Below, one piece after another: positions 34,461 through 43,679 of a DNA stretch of 64,000 bases (positions are counted from its first letter, which is position 1; each line of letters opens with the position of its first letter). Below the pieces are notes generated by a model. That model saw only the letters and a list, made by a program, of their open reading frames with translations, did no database searches and was not told where the DNA came from. The stretch is from contig JAUPFP010000031.1 in the NCBI GenBank assembly GCA_036925085.1, forward strand, positions 2,046,001-2,110,000. Reading direction: 5' to 3'. The translations under genes and the position numbers were made by a program. The DNA comes from Brachycybe producta. Taxonomy: Eukaryota > Arthropoda > Diplopoda > Playtdesmida > Andrognathidae.

Positions 34461-34469
34461 GGTCAGTGG

Positions 34470-34650
34470 CTCTGTGGTGAACTTAGTGCCACAATGCCAC
34501 ACACTGACCAATTTTCGCATGCAAAATGAAGTCGAATGGTGGTTGGACTGTGGTTGCAATGTATTTTTCATGGAAAGACTCAAGGTAGTCGGTTTTAGTG
34601 ACAATCCATCATTTTGTAGTCGAAAAGTGGTCTGTGTGCCACTAAAGCAT
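34470..34650. mobile_element. MITE with CACTTTTCGACTACAAAATG arms, copy 2
   Basis: The arms read ACTGACCAATTTTCGCATGC/AAAATGAAGTCG and ATTTTGTAGTCGAAAAGTGG; the middle is shared with the copy at 32296-32460. Confidence 0.7.
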
Positions 34651-34674
34651 GCAAAAGTCCTTTAGAGAACAGAG

Positions 34675-35212
34675 TTTGTCATTGACACTGAGCTGTCGTA
34701 GTGTCACAGTTAACGTTATAGAGCTGTGGCAGTGTCACAGTCGTTGGCACTGAGCTATGGTAGTGTCAAAGTCAATGACACTGACAGTCAATGATATTGA
34801 GCTGTGGAAGTATCACAGTCAATGACACTGACTTGTGGTAGTTTCATACTCAATGACACTGAGTTGTGGTAGTGTCACAGTCAATGACACTGAGTTGTGG
34901 TAGTGTCACAGTCAATGACACTGAGTTGTGGTAGTGTCACAGTCAATGACAATGACTTGTGGTAGTGTCGCAGTCAATGACACTGAGTTGTGCTAGTGTC
35001 ACAGTCAATGACACTGAGTTGTGGTAGTGTCACAGTCAATGACAATGACCTGTGGTAGTGTCACAGTGAATGACAATGATCTGTGGTAGTGTCACAGTGA
35101 ATGACAATGATCTGTGGTAGTGTCACAGTGAATGACAATAAGCTGTGGTAGTGTCACAGTGAATGACAATGAGCTGTGGTAGTGTCACAGTCAATGACAC
35201 TGAGCTGTGTAA
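34675..35212 (+). repeat. Minisatellite, 31-bp unit
   Basis: About seventeen units of GAGTTGTGGTAGTGTCACAG followed by TCAATGACACT, with substitutions more frequent at the two edges. It contains a GTGTCA / TGACAC inverted pair per unit. It lies about 0.75 kb upstream of the GLIS start codon. Confidence 0.93.
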
Positions 35213-35264
35213 TAAAAAAATAACCTTTAAGAAAGGTTATACAATTAAACCTCCCTCAGAACGT

Positions 35265-35632
35265 TTTTACACCTAAAAAGTTAAATGCATTTAAATATTA
35301 AACATGTTCTACAGAGCCCTGTTAAGGCCACAAAAAAAAACCAATATGTCGAATTCAATTTATTCTGTGGCCAAGTGCCAATAATTGTGAAGTAACAATC
35401 CCGTTTAGAGATCAACCAACAATTATAGTTTTTTCAATCAAAAATACTGATTAGAGGCTAGAACTATAAAATAGTAAGCTAAGCAGACATCCATCCTCTA
35501 AACAGCCTTTTTGATTAAAAAAAGCATAATTGCAGTTGCGCTAATGATGATAATGATTAATTCACAATTGGCACTTGGGGCCCACAAATTGAGAAACATT
35601 AGCTTTTTTGATATTGCATAAAAATCTGAGCC
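35265..35632. mobile_element. Family D fragment joined to a family C MITE
   Basis: 35275-35365 has TAAATGCATTTAAATATTAA, GTTCTACAGAGCCCTG and AATATGTCGAATTCAATTTA (family D). It is replaced abruptly by family C sequence from about 35360 (TGTGGCCAAGTGCCAA) to 35632 (GCATAAAAATCTGAGCC). Family C seems to have inserted into or recombined with family D. Confidence 0.65.
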
Positions 35633-36360
35633 TGAATTATTGCGAATAATTGAGGCCCTTCCTTTAGGGCCACTGAGTATATTATAATGATGACTATAAC
35701 CCATAGTGAGCAGTAGTACATTAAATTGCAATTTATTTTAAAAGAAATGTTAAATTCTGCTTTATTTTAGACATAATATCATATTACATGAGAGCCAATG
35801 TAAGGGCCTTTATTTTATAACTTATTAGTCACTATAATATTCCAACAGCTGTCTATTCTACTTAAATCCATCAATCATTTTTATATGAAGTAGGGGGGGA
35901 TACCCCCCCCCCTCTACATACCCTCCCCTTCTCCTTTCTCTTATATTATAGTTTAATTTTTAAAATATAAGCTTCTGTTTTCTCAACATAAATCTGCAGT
36001 TATTTTTATGAAAAATTATATCATAAAATTTATTAAAAAAAAATGTTGTATGCTCAACAAAAAAAATGAAGCATTTTCATTTTAGACACAACATCTTCTT
36101 AATAAGTGTAAATCAAATAGTCAATTTTACACTTGTAATAATCATATTATACAAAGTTTTGTGAGGAGGATATTTTAGAATTTAGAAATGCTGAAAAAAA
36201 ATATGCAACACAGGTCAGAAGGTGTCAGTACTTTTTATTTAAGTGAAAACCATCACTTGAACTCTTAGAAGTTTTTTTAAATAACTAGAAACCTATACAT
36301 TTTGTATGCCAGGCGAAGTTGTGCGGTGCATAACCTGCACACAATCACACGCGGCGGCTC
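35633..36360. other. Intergenic, nothing recognised
   Basis: AT-rich DNA with a run of C residues near 35904. No exon, RNA gene or repeat family was identified. Confidence 0.4.
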
Positions 36361-36369
36361 TGCTCAGCT

Positions 36370-36760
36370 CACCAAACCCGTGAGGCACACATATCCCACT
36401 AAAACCACAACACCTATATGAAGCTCACCAGATCCATGTGACCCACCAAAGCCCACATCGGCTGGATTTTACAAAAACCCACCTGGTCCATGTTGCCTAC
36501 TAGACCCGTGAAGCCCACGAGCTGGTTTTTTTTTACAAAATCCCACCAGGCCTACTAGACCTATTAAGCCCCAACAGACCCATAGAGCCCAAAAAAAAAC
36601 ACCAGACCAATGAGACACACAAAGCCCATCAGCTGGGTTTTTACAACAAAAAAAATCAGGTCCATGTGGCTCACTAGACCCATGAAGCTCACAAAACCAA
36701 TCAGACCCATAATGTTATGGCCCACAAAGTCCACTGGCCTATAAGATTTATATGCAGTAT
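36370..36760 (+). repeat. Family H imperfect tandem repeat
   Basis: Four to five imperfect units of about 75 bp built from CCCACCAGGTCCATGTGGCC, TACTAGACCCATGAAGCCCA and AGCTGGGTTTTTACAAAA. Confidence 0.65.
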
Positions 36761-37204
36761 ATATCCCTACTGTGCATTTTTAAAGCTGTTTTAGAAACTA
36801 GAAGAGCAACTGAATCACTTAAAAAGCTATTTTAATATTCAAGTTGGGCCAATTTTCTAAAAAAATTTAGGCCCAACTTGAAATGGAAAAAAAAAAACGA
36901 AAATTGACTATTTGAAATTTCTAGTAAAAAGTTCATTTTTAAACATGTCAAACATAAAAATTCATAATCTCATTTATTCTTATTTCAATGTTGCAGGAGC
37001 CTCATTATTTAAAAACGTCATAAAATTATGATAATCATACCTTGCAATGTCACTGCTTGTATGCTAGTATTTTATGACTATCATATATTTTCTGTACACC
37101 AGTCAATGGTAGTCATATGAAAATATTTGTCGTAATAATGTTTTGTAATTTGCATTTATTACTGATGCAAGGTTATGAGCTAGATGTGACGATTTACTAC
37201 CATA

Positions 37205-37300
37205 TGACAGTCTTATTTCATTGGTCTCTTTCATTTGCATATTTTGCAATGGCTACTTAGCATGACACAGTGACCTGTTATTTTCTTTCAATCCACATAA
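37205..37300. repeat. Family J repeat
   Basis: TCTTTCATTTGCATATTTTG and CAATGGCTACTTAGCA are shared with about 29425-29480 (GLIS exon 5 boundary) and 54105-54165 (calsyntenin intron 8). Confidence 0.55.
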
Positions 37301-37799
37301 AAAGCCCTAACATCTTCCAGTACTTAAAAGGTCCTTGTGTTTTTTTTATCTTCCTTCAAAAATGAAGACTAGAATTTCCTTGTAAAAAGTGTATATTAAA
37401 TTATTTAAACTCATAAATTCTATATGTAAACCATATGACCTTATAGTCTATCTCAAAGTTTGTTACTTCTTGTTTTTGTTGCAGATTTTGCAAGTTCGTT
37501 TGTGTTTAGGGGGGGGGGAGGAGATGGGAGATGCAAAATGTAAAATGACAAATTTTATGCTAAAGTTACACCAGATGTTTAGGTGGCAAACAGTGGTTTT
37601 CAGTTGTTTTTTTTACGTAAATAACATTTTTCTAAGTCAATGACCTGCAAAAGTGTTGCAAAACTAGGCTGATTTTGCAAACTTTTGCAGGAGTTTTCAA
37701 ACGTTTCCTTATAAAAAAAATTCAAATTTCCTTATTTTAATTTTTGCTTCTTACAACTCAAGCTAACCTGATTAAATAAGAGCTAATGAACACTTTGCT

Positions 37800-38285
37800 T
37801 GTTCGGTTAAGGTGGCTGAATAGATATTTATTTTGTTTTTGTCCCCTTCAGATGGCGCCATTGCAGTGGCTAATACTAAGCTCCATAAATGTTTTTTTGT
37901 CAAATTTTCACGCAAAACCGTCAAGCAAACGGTTTTTTTTAAATATTATGAAAAAATTCGTATTGTTTTCAAAACTAGAATTGCAAAAGAATATGTTAAA
38001 ATTTTTTTATGGAAAATATATTAAATAATAAACAATTTTATAGTTCAGTTTGAAAAATGACCCGTTTTTTTTTTTTTGGAAAAACTATTTTCGCCTTTTT
38101 CAAACTGTCATAAAAAGTTAATTTTGAAAGAAAAAAAAGTTTTAGCATTATCAATTTATCACCAAACTATTCTAGTTTCTAAAACACTTTGAACACTATA
38201 GATCATAACAGCCACTGCAGTGACGCCATCTAGAGGGACAAAAACAAAACAAATATCAATTCAGCCACATTTAAGTGGCTTTGAG
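37800..38285. mobile_element. Family G foldback element
   Basis: The left part has TTAAGGTGGCTGAATAGATA, TTATTTTGTTTTTGTCC and CAGATGGCGCCATTGCAGTG. The right part has the inverted ACTGCAGTGACGCCATCTAG, GGGACAAAAACAAAACAAAT and TCAGCCACATTTAAGTGGC. The interior carries a family A-like core. A fragment recurs at 62455-62515. Confidence 0.7.
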
Positions 38286-38689
38286 CCTTTGAACCCCTTG
38301 GGCTGGACCTCAATGTTGTTAATTCACCTGTCCTGTTAATTGCCAGTCTTTAAAATTGATTCTAAATTTTAAAATTGATTCTAAATTGTAAAAAAAAATG
38401 TATTCCCTTTGTATTTATTTCAATTACATTTAAAGAGTTTGACTCTATTTTTAGCTTATTTTAAATTGATGTGCATTTTAAACATAATTTATGAAATATC
38501 CAAAATAAATTTTGAAGATCCAATAATAAAATATAAAAGCCAAAAAGCCTCTTAGAAAAATTATGACATTTTTTCTCTCTCTCTCTCTTCATAACTGAGT
38601 CAACATGTGTCAATGTCAATCAAATTAAAACATCAGGGATCAGAAGGGTCACTGAATTAGTAGTTAAGCTAAAACTGAAGCTGCAGAAG

Positions 38690-39600
38690 AAAAAATGCAA
38701 ATTTGCACCCAAGTGTTATAAAAAAAATACTTTTTTTCAAAAACACACACTGAAAAAGCCTCATGGGGCTCAACTGGCCTCAGAAGTCTTAAAATACTTT
38801 AAACCTCTTTCGTAAAAATGGCCAAAAAGTCAAGACTTTGTTTCTTTTTCAAAAAAACGGCCAAAATAGAAAAAGCCCTGAAACGGCCTCAGGAGGGCTC
38901 AACGTGAACCAGCAGACTCAAAATATTTTAAAAGATGCATATAATAAATTATGGAATTTTGAAAAAACTTTTCAAAATGGCCAAAAATTAAGTCTTTTCT
39001 CATATTGAAGCATTTCTTCAAAAAAAACGGCCAAAATAAAAATAAATATGGCCTAAAACACAATGAAACTGCCTCAGAAGGGATCAACTCATCTCAGGAT
39101 TGCCAAAATAATTTATGAAGTGCACAAATTCAAGAATTTTTAAAACTCGCCAAAATGGCCAAAAAATCATGATTTTGCCTTAAAATTTTGCCAAAAAATG
39201 GCCAAAATTAAAAAAATATATATTTAAATGCCCTGAAAAAACGTCCTCAAAAGAGCTCGACATAGACCAGAATTTTAAAAAAGTGCACACAGATTATAGA
39301 TAGAATTTTTAAAACTTAAAAATGGCCAATTGATACAAATAATCAAAAAGAATATTTTTTTGGCCATTTTGAAGTCAACTTTTATAAAAAAAAAAACAGC
39401 CACAAATGCAAAAACATTTTATGAAAAAGCCTCACGTGGCTCAATTGGCCTAAAAAAACCAGCCAAAAGCCGAAAAAATATAAGTGCCCTTTAAAACCCC
39501 TAAAAAGGGTCTCTGAAGGGATCAACTTGCCCTAGAAGTATCCCCCCCAAAAAAACATAAAACGTGCACAGACTCGAAAATATAAAACTCATAAAAATGC
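38690..39600. repeat. Degenerate tandem array, about 175-bp unit
   Basis: About five diverged units. Each has AAAATGGCCAAAAA, a second AAAACGGCCAAAAT, then GCCTCAGAAGGGCTCAAC-like and AAAAT(A)TTTTAAAAG segments. No open frame persists across units. Confidence 0.65.
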
Positions 39601-39929
39601 GAAAAAAAATATCAGATTAACATTTTCTAAAAAAACTAGAAAACACAAAACAAAATGAATATTTACATTTTTTGTGTGTTTGCTAACAAAAAATAGTATT
39701 AAATGTCATTTAATCTCATCTGCTGTAAACAAGCAACATAAATACGAACATATGGTCTAAAATGCACTATAATACCAAAAAAAAAAATCACTGGGTTGTG
39801 ACCCTTCCAGTCGTGATTCTCAAAAAGGGTGCCACAAGATGAACTTTTTTAACAGGTTTCATATATTTGAGAAAAACTAAATGAACTTTAAAGTTGATTG
39901 CACTTCTAGTCTCGTAATTCAAAATGAGC

Positions 39930-40070
39930 AAATGCTAAAAAGGAAACTTGGCCGGCCTCAAAGTCAACTTGAACCCTCTCAACAGGGCTATACAACACAG
40001 AAAAAACATCATTCAAGGGTACATAAAAGGTTGTCTATGTTGGAACCCTGTTCAGAGGGTTCAAAAATTG
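39930..40070. repeat. Family F repeat
   Basis: AAGGAAACTTGGCCGGCCTC, CCCTCTCAACAGGGCT and GGAACCCTGTTCAGAGGGTT, as in the other family F copies. Confidence 0.6.
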
Positions 40071-40119
40071 AGTTTAAAAGATGTTTTATGATTAACACCT
40101 GATTTTGAATCTCTTGATT

Positions 40120-40681
40120 ATTCTGCGTTTCAAGATAGTATTTTCATGTTGATATCTTTCAAAATAAACTTTTTTATGTCAGCTTTAAGTAGATCATATT
40201 TTTTTTAATTTGTGTGACCTATAAAAAGTTTATTTTGAAAGATATCAACATGAAAATATCCTTAAATGATTGAGCTACCCTTCTAGTTTCTAAAACAATT
40301 TCAATTTCTTTCTTAAAGATGGTTTTGAAATGGAAACACTTTTCAAAATCTGATTATTTTGTCTTTTCAGTTGCAAAATGAAGAGAAACTTGAATGTGTT
40401 TCATTTAGAAACTAGAAGGGTAGCTCTCAATCACTTAAAAAAGTATTTTCAGGTTGTTTTTCTTTCAAAATTAACTTTTTATGTCAGTTTGAAGTAGATA
40501 ATATTTTTTTAATTTGTAACTATAAAAATTTTTGAAAGATATCGAACATGAAAATATCCTTAAATGATTGAGCTACCCTTCTAGTTTCTAAAACAATTTA
40601 AACCTTCTCTTCATTTTGCACCTGAAAGATATAATTAATCAAGAGTTCGAGAGGCATCAGTTACAGTTTAAAACCACCTTA
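40120..40681. mobile_element. Two family A MITEs, the second full length
   Basis: The first (about 40120-40315) is a partial copy. The second runs from about 40316 (TTAAAGATGGTTTTGAAATG) to 40681 (GTTTAAAACCACCTTA), with the internal TTGAATGTGTTTC, AACTAGAAGGGTAGCTC, CTACCCTTCTAGTTTCTAAA and CAAGAGTTCGAGAGGC expected of the long form. Confidence 0.8.
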
Positions 40682-40682
40682 C

Positions 40683-40800
40683 GTCCAAACCACGTCTTTA
40701 CGAGTTCAATTTTGTGCCAAACTCCCAGAGACCCGGGGCCCAACATTGCTCTCATATCCACTGTTTTACCACCATGTTCCAAGACTTGTATGAACCAGAT
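40683..40800 (-). CDS. Unassigned internal exon candidate
   Basis: On the minus strand, a good acceptor (TTACAATATTTCAG) is followed by 39 open codons plus one base. They encode a well-mixed peptide including IWFIQVLEHGGKTV, DMRAMLGPGS and LGVWHKIELVKTWFG. A GTAAGG donor follows. Base composition is clearly richer in G and C than the surroundings and no other family repeat overlaps it. I do not recognise the protein family and found no partner exons between GLIS and calsyntenin. It could be an exon of an unannotated minus-strand gene or a relic. The donor is formed at the junction with the full-length family A MITE. Confidence 0.4.
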
Positions 40801-40829
40801 CTGAAATATTGTAAGAATTTAAAAATGCT

Positions 40830-41720
40830 CAAAATGAAAAAAACTTTGAGAACCCCGAGCTGAACTACGAAGAACCTAAATGTCAACGGAATGTCTTCAA
40901 AGTTTGAAAACAGCTGTCTCTTAAACTTTTTCTGTTTAAAAAAAAAAACTGGACCTATTTAGTCATTCACCCCTTCATTGTATACAAACAAAATTTAAAA
41001 CCTCGTCATCTCTAAAAAAAAAAAAAACTCCCGTTTCATGAACTTCAATCAATGAATAATTATAACACTTATAAAAAGCAATTATAATCTTCAACTTGGC
41101 CTTTTGTAATGTATTTTCGGTTCGAATACCAAAAAAAAAAAACCTGTTACATGATGCTCTGTGTGTGGGGTTAAAAGAGAACTGGTCCCAAAAATAAGTG
41201 TGCTCAACGATATGCCAACCACACGCCACACACAAACCCTAAGTCAGTCAGTCAGGCAGACTTTTATTCTTCTTCCTGGGGGTCAAAAACATTCAAAATT
41301 CGTTCACTTTTTTTTTGTATAAAAGTATTTGTAATAATAAACTATAATATGGTAGGCCTACTACAACATCACAATAATTGAAACCCAATGATGTTCTTGG
41401 TCTTTGCCCCCCCCCCCCCTCCCCCCAAAAAAATACAATTTTGTTATTTGCCTTTTTAAACTTGCGACGTTTCCGAAATAAGAACCTCATCTTTGAAGAA
41501 AAAAAAAGACCCAGGGAGATAAATTTCTTCAAAAAAAAGCTCCTATCCGCATACTAGCAACTTTTTGCTAAACTTTGATGCAATAAAACTTATAATGTGA
41601 CACGCAACTTCTGCTTTTTGTGCAATAAGTCCATCACACACAAGCATCTTTTCATTTAAAAAAAACCCTTAAGAGTAATTTTGTTACTCTTCTAGTTTCT
41701 AAAACAGATTTCTTGTCGTT
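40830..41720. other. Intergenic, nothing firmly recognised
   Basis: Less repetitive DNA with a CAGTCAGTCAGTCAGG run near 41243 and a C-rich stretch near 41407. A short minus-strand open frame at 40975-41235 has no recognisable content. CTTCTAGTTTCTAAAACAG at about 41690 is an isolated family A end. Confidence 0.35.
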
Positions 41721-41729
41721 TTTCTGCAT

Positions 41730-41950
41730 TTTCATAGCAACTAGGCTTAACACCACCTTTCCTCCTTTGTGGCGGACAGTCCTCCATTCAGAAGAAATGT
41801 CCTCCGGTCACGACCGTCCTCCACGAAGGCAAACATGTCCTTCACACAATAGATTTTATAAAAACTTGAAATACAGTTCCTGTAGGATGGTCCTGGCCTG
41901 GAGGACATTTCTTCCGAATGGAGGACTCTCCTCCATAGCAGCAACACTGA
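41730..41950. mobile_element. Foldback element with GTCCTCCATTC arms
   Basis: The left arm GACAGTCCTCCATTCAGAAG with AAATGTCCTCC pairs with the right arm GGAGGACATTTCTTCCGAAT followed by GGAGGACTCTCC. Confidence 0.7.
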
Positions 41951-42114
41951 AGAGAAATTGACATATTAACATAATTCGTTGTTATCTCATTTGAACGCTC
42001 AGAAAAAGAGAAAAAAGCTTTGATTGCACCCACAACTGGCAAAAATTGATTCCTTCATTTTTACGGTAGTATTGTTATTTCTTTGGTAGTATGCCAACAC
42101 TAACGGAAAAAAAT

Positions 42115-42468
42115 TTAGAGACGGGACATTTGAACCCTAGAATCTTGAATCCTAACCTTAAAAAAACTTTGGTAAAATTAGTTTTAACTCCATTGACGTC
42201 CAATAGAAGCGTTCACAAACAAAAACCGGCGATTGTTGCAATTTCGGTGGTTATCCGGTGATCACCAATATCATCACCTTGTGGCCTGACCCTGAATGAA
42301 GCCACACTTGTTTTTTTATTATTAATAATTTAATATTTAATATTATTTCATTTATTTGTATCTTCTTAATCAATAATATAGGATTCTTATATTTGAAGGA
42401 TTCGAGAGATTCGAAAACCTTTTACGATTCGGATTCAAGAAAATTTAGGATTCGTCCCACCTCTAATA
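42115..42468 (-). repeat. Family E interspersed repeat
   Basis: Reverse complement of the copies at 4448 and 23613: CCGGCGATTGTTGCAATTTC, GGTGATCACCAATATCATCA and a terminal GATTCGTCCCACCTC. Confidence 0.75.
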
Positions 42469-42565
42469 AAAACCTTCGAAATTATTTCTGTTGCAAGTTG
42501 TGATTACTAGTCTCGACAAACCGATTCGTGTCTATTTTGCAGTGACTAGTAACCAAATGGAACCA

Positions 42566-42832
42566 GTCGATGCCTCGGTAGCACAGTGGATATAACCTCC
42601 ACTTGTAGTGCTGAGGATCCTCCGAGTACGAATACCTGGTTGCGGCATATTTGCTGTGTTTGTCTTTCATAATTTCTCCGTCATTGCTGAGTTGATGTCA
42701 GGCAGAGCAGCCGGTCATAAAACGCATTTTGCCAAATTCCGACTCGTATATCGCATCAGTCATCATCATCATCATTTGATGGACATCGCTCGGTGTGGGA
42801 TGTGGTCCAGGGAAAGAATAAGAAGTAACTAA
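42566..42832 (+). mobile_element. tRNA-derived SINE, copy 2
   Basis: The head GCCTCGGTAGCACAGTGGAT followed by ATAACC is box A-like, and GAGTACGAATACC 45 bases on is box B-like. The body AAAACGCATTTTGCCAAATT, CGACTCGTATATCG, a CATCATCATC run and GGGATGTGGTCCA match copy 1 at 7756-8197. The head does not fold into a complete modern tRNA, so it is not a tRNA gene. Confidence 0.75.
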
Positions 42833-42944
42833 TTGGAACCAAAAATTAAAGCCCTGGTTACGATCCTACGCACAAACAGCAATACGTAATAGTGACGTAT
42901 TTCGACATCACAGCAAGCAACGCATCGTGATACAAGACATTAAC

Positions 42945-43165
42945 TGTAAAGTCATTTCGATATCACGAGCGTCGATTATCGCAACGTCCGTTATCGGAAC
43001 CGTTGATTAACGGAACCAATTTTTTTTTACTTATTCTTATGGAAATAAAAAAAAAATCTTTGCAATCCGGTTTTTTCTTACTTTTCTCCACTTTTTTTTA
43101 ATTGAAGTTCGATGATATGAACTTCCGATTATCGGAACTAGTCAACGTCCAACATTATTTCAGAT
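42945..43165. mobile_element. Foldback repeat with CGATTATC arms
   Basis: GTCGATTATCGCAACGTCCG with TTATCGGAACC on the left; TTCCGATTATCGGAACTAGT and CAACGTCC on the right. About 220 bp with an AT-rich centre. Confidence 0.5.
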
Positions 43166-43235
43166 AAATTGCCATTTGCGCCGCACTTAGTCATATGATC
43201 GTAACCAGAGGACTTAACACAATAAGACAAGACTT

Positions 43236-43677
43236 AAGCTGATGCTACACGTAGCAACAGTCAAGCAACAATACTAGTTGTAGCAACAGTAGTTTCTCAT
43301 TTGTTGCAAGCAACACCTATGATACATGTTGCAACGTTCATGAAACTTAGATGAAAGCAACAATCAATGAAACAAAGAGGTTGTGAGCCAAAGACTGTAG
43401 ACATTTTGCTTCGTCTCTTTCTCTTCTTCATCAGTTGAAAATTTGAAATAGTCATGTGATTATTCAAGCCGTTTTTAAAATTGGCTGTTGGCTGAAATAG
43501 TTGCTCGAAAATAGAACCAAGTTCTATTGGAAAATTCTGTTGCTTTCAATCTGTGAGCAACAATTCGGGTTTTGTTGCTCTTATGACAGATGTTTCAACT
43601 TTCATGAAACAATAGAGCAACACGGCTATGTTGCTCTTAAGTTGCTGAATTGTTGCTACGCGTAGCATCGGCTTTAG
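43236..43677. mobile_element. Foldback element, ~440 bp
   Basis: The left end TAAGCTGATGCTACACGTAG with CAACAGTCAAGCAACAA pairs with the right end TTGTTGCTACGCGTAGCATC followed by GGCTTTA. Repeated GCAACA / TGTTGC words run through the interior. No coding capacity. Confidence 0.75.
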
Positions 43678-43679
43678 AG

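Noticed and set aside
34407..34665. Overlapping open frames on both strands
   Set aside because: They coincide with a MITE copy shared with 32296-32460.
31613..35212. Regular arrays with 22- and 31-bp periods considered as CRISPR
   Set aside because: Units are directly adjacent without unique spacers, and the window is clearly a eukaryotic genome with introns.
42566..42640. tRNA gene
   Set aside because: Box A- and box B-like words are present but the cloverleaf does not close, and the same head plus body occurs elsewhere as a SINE.
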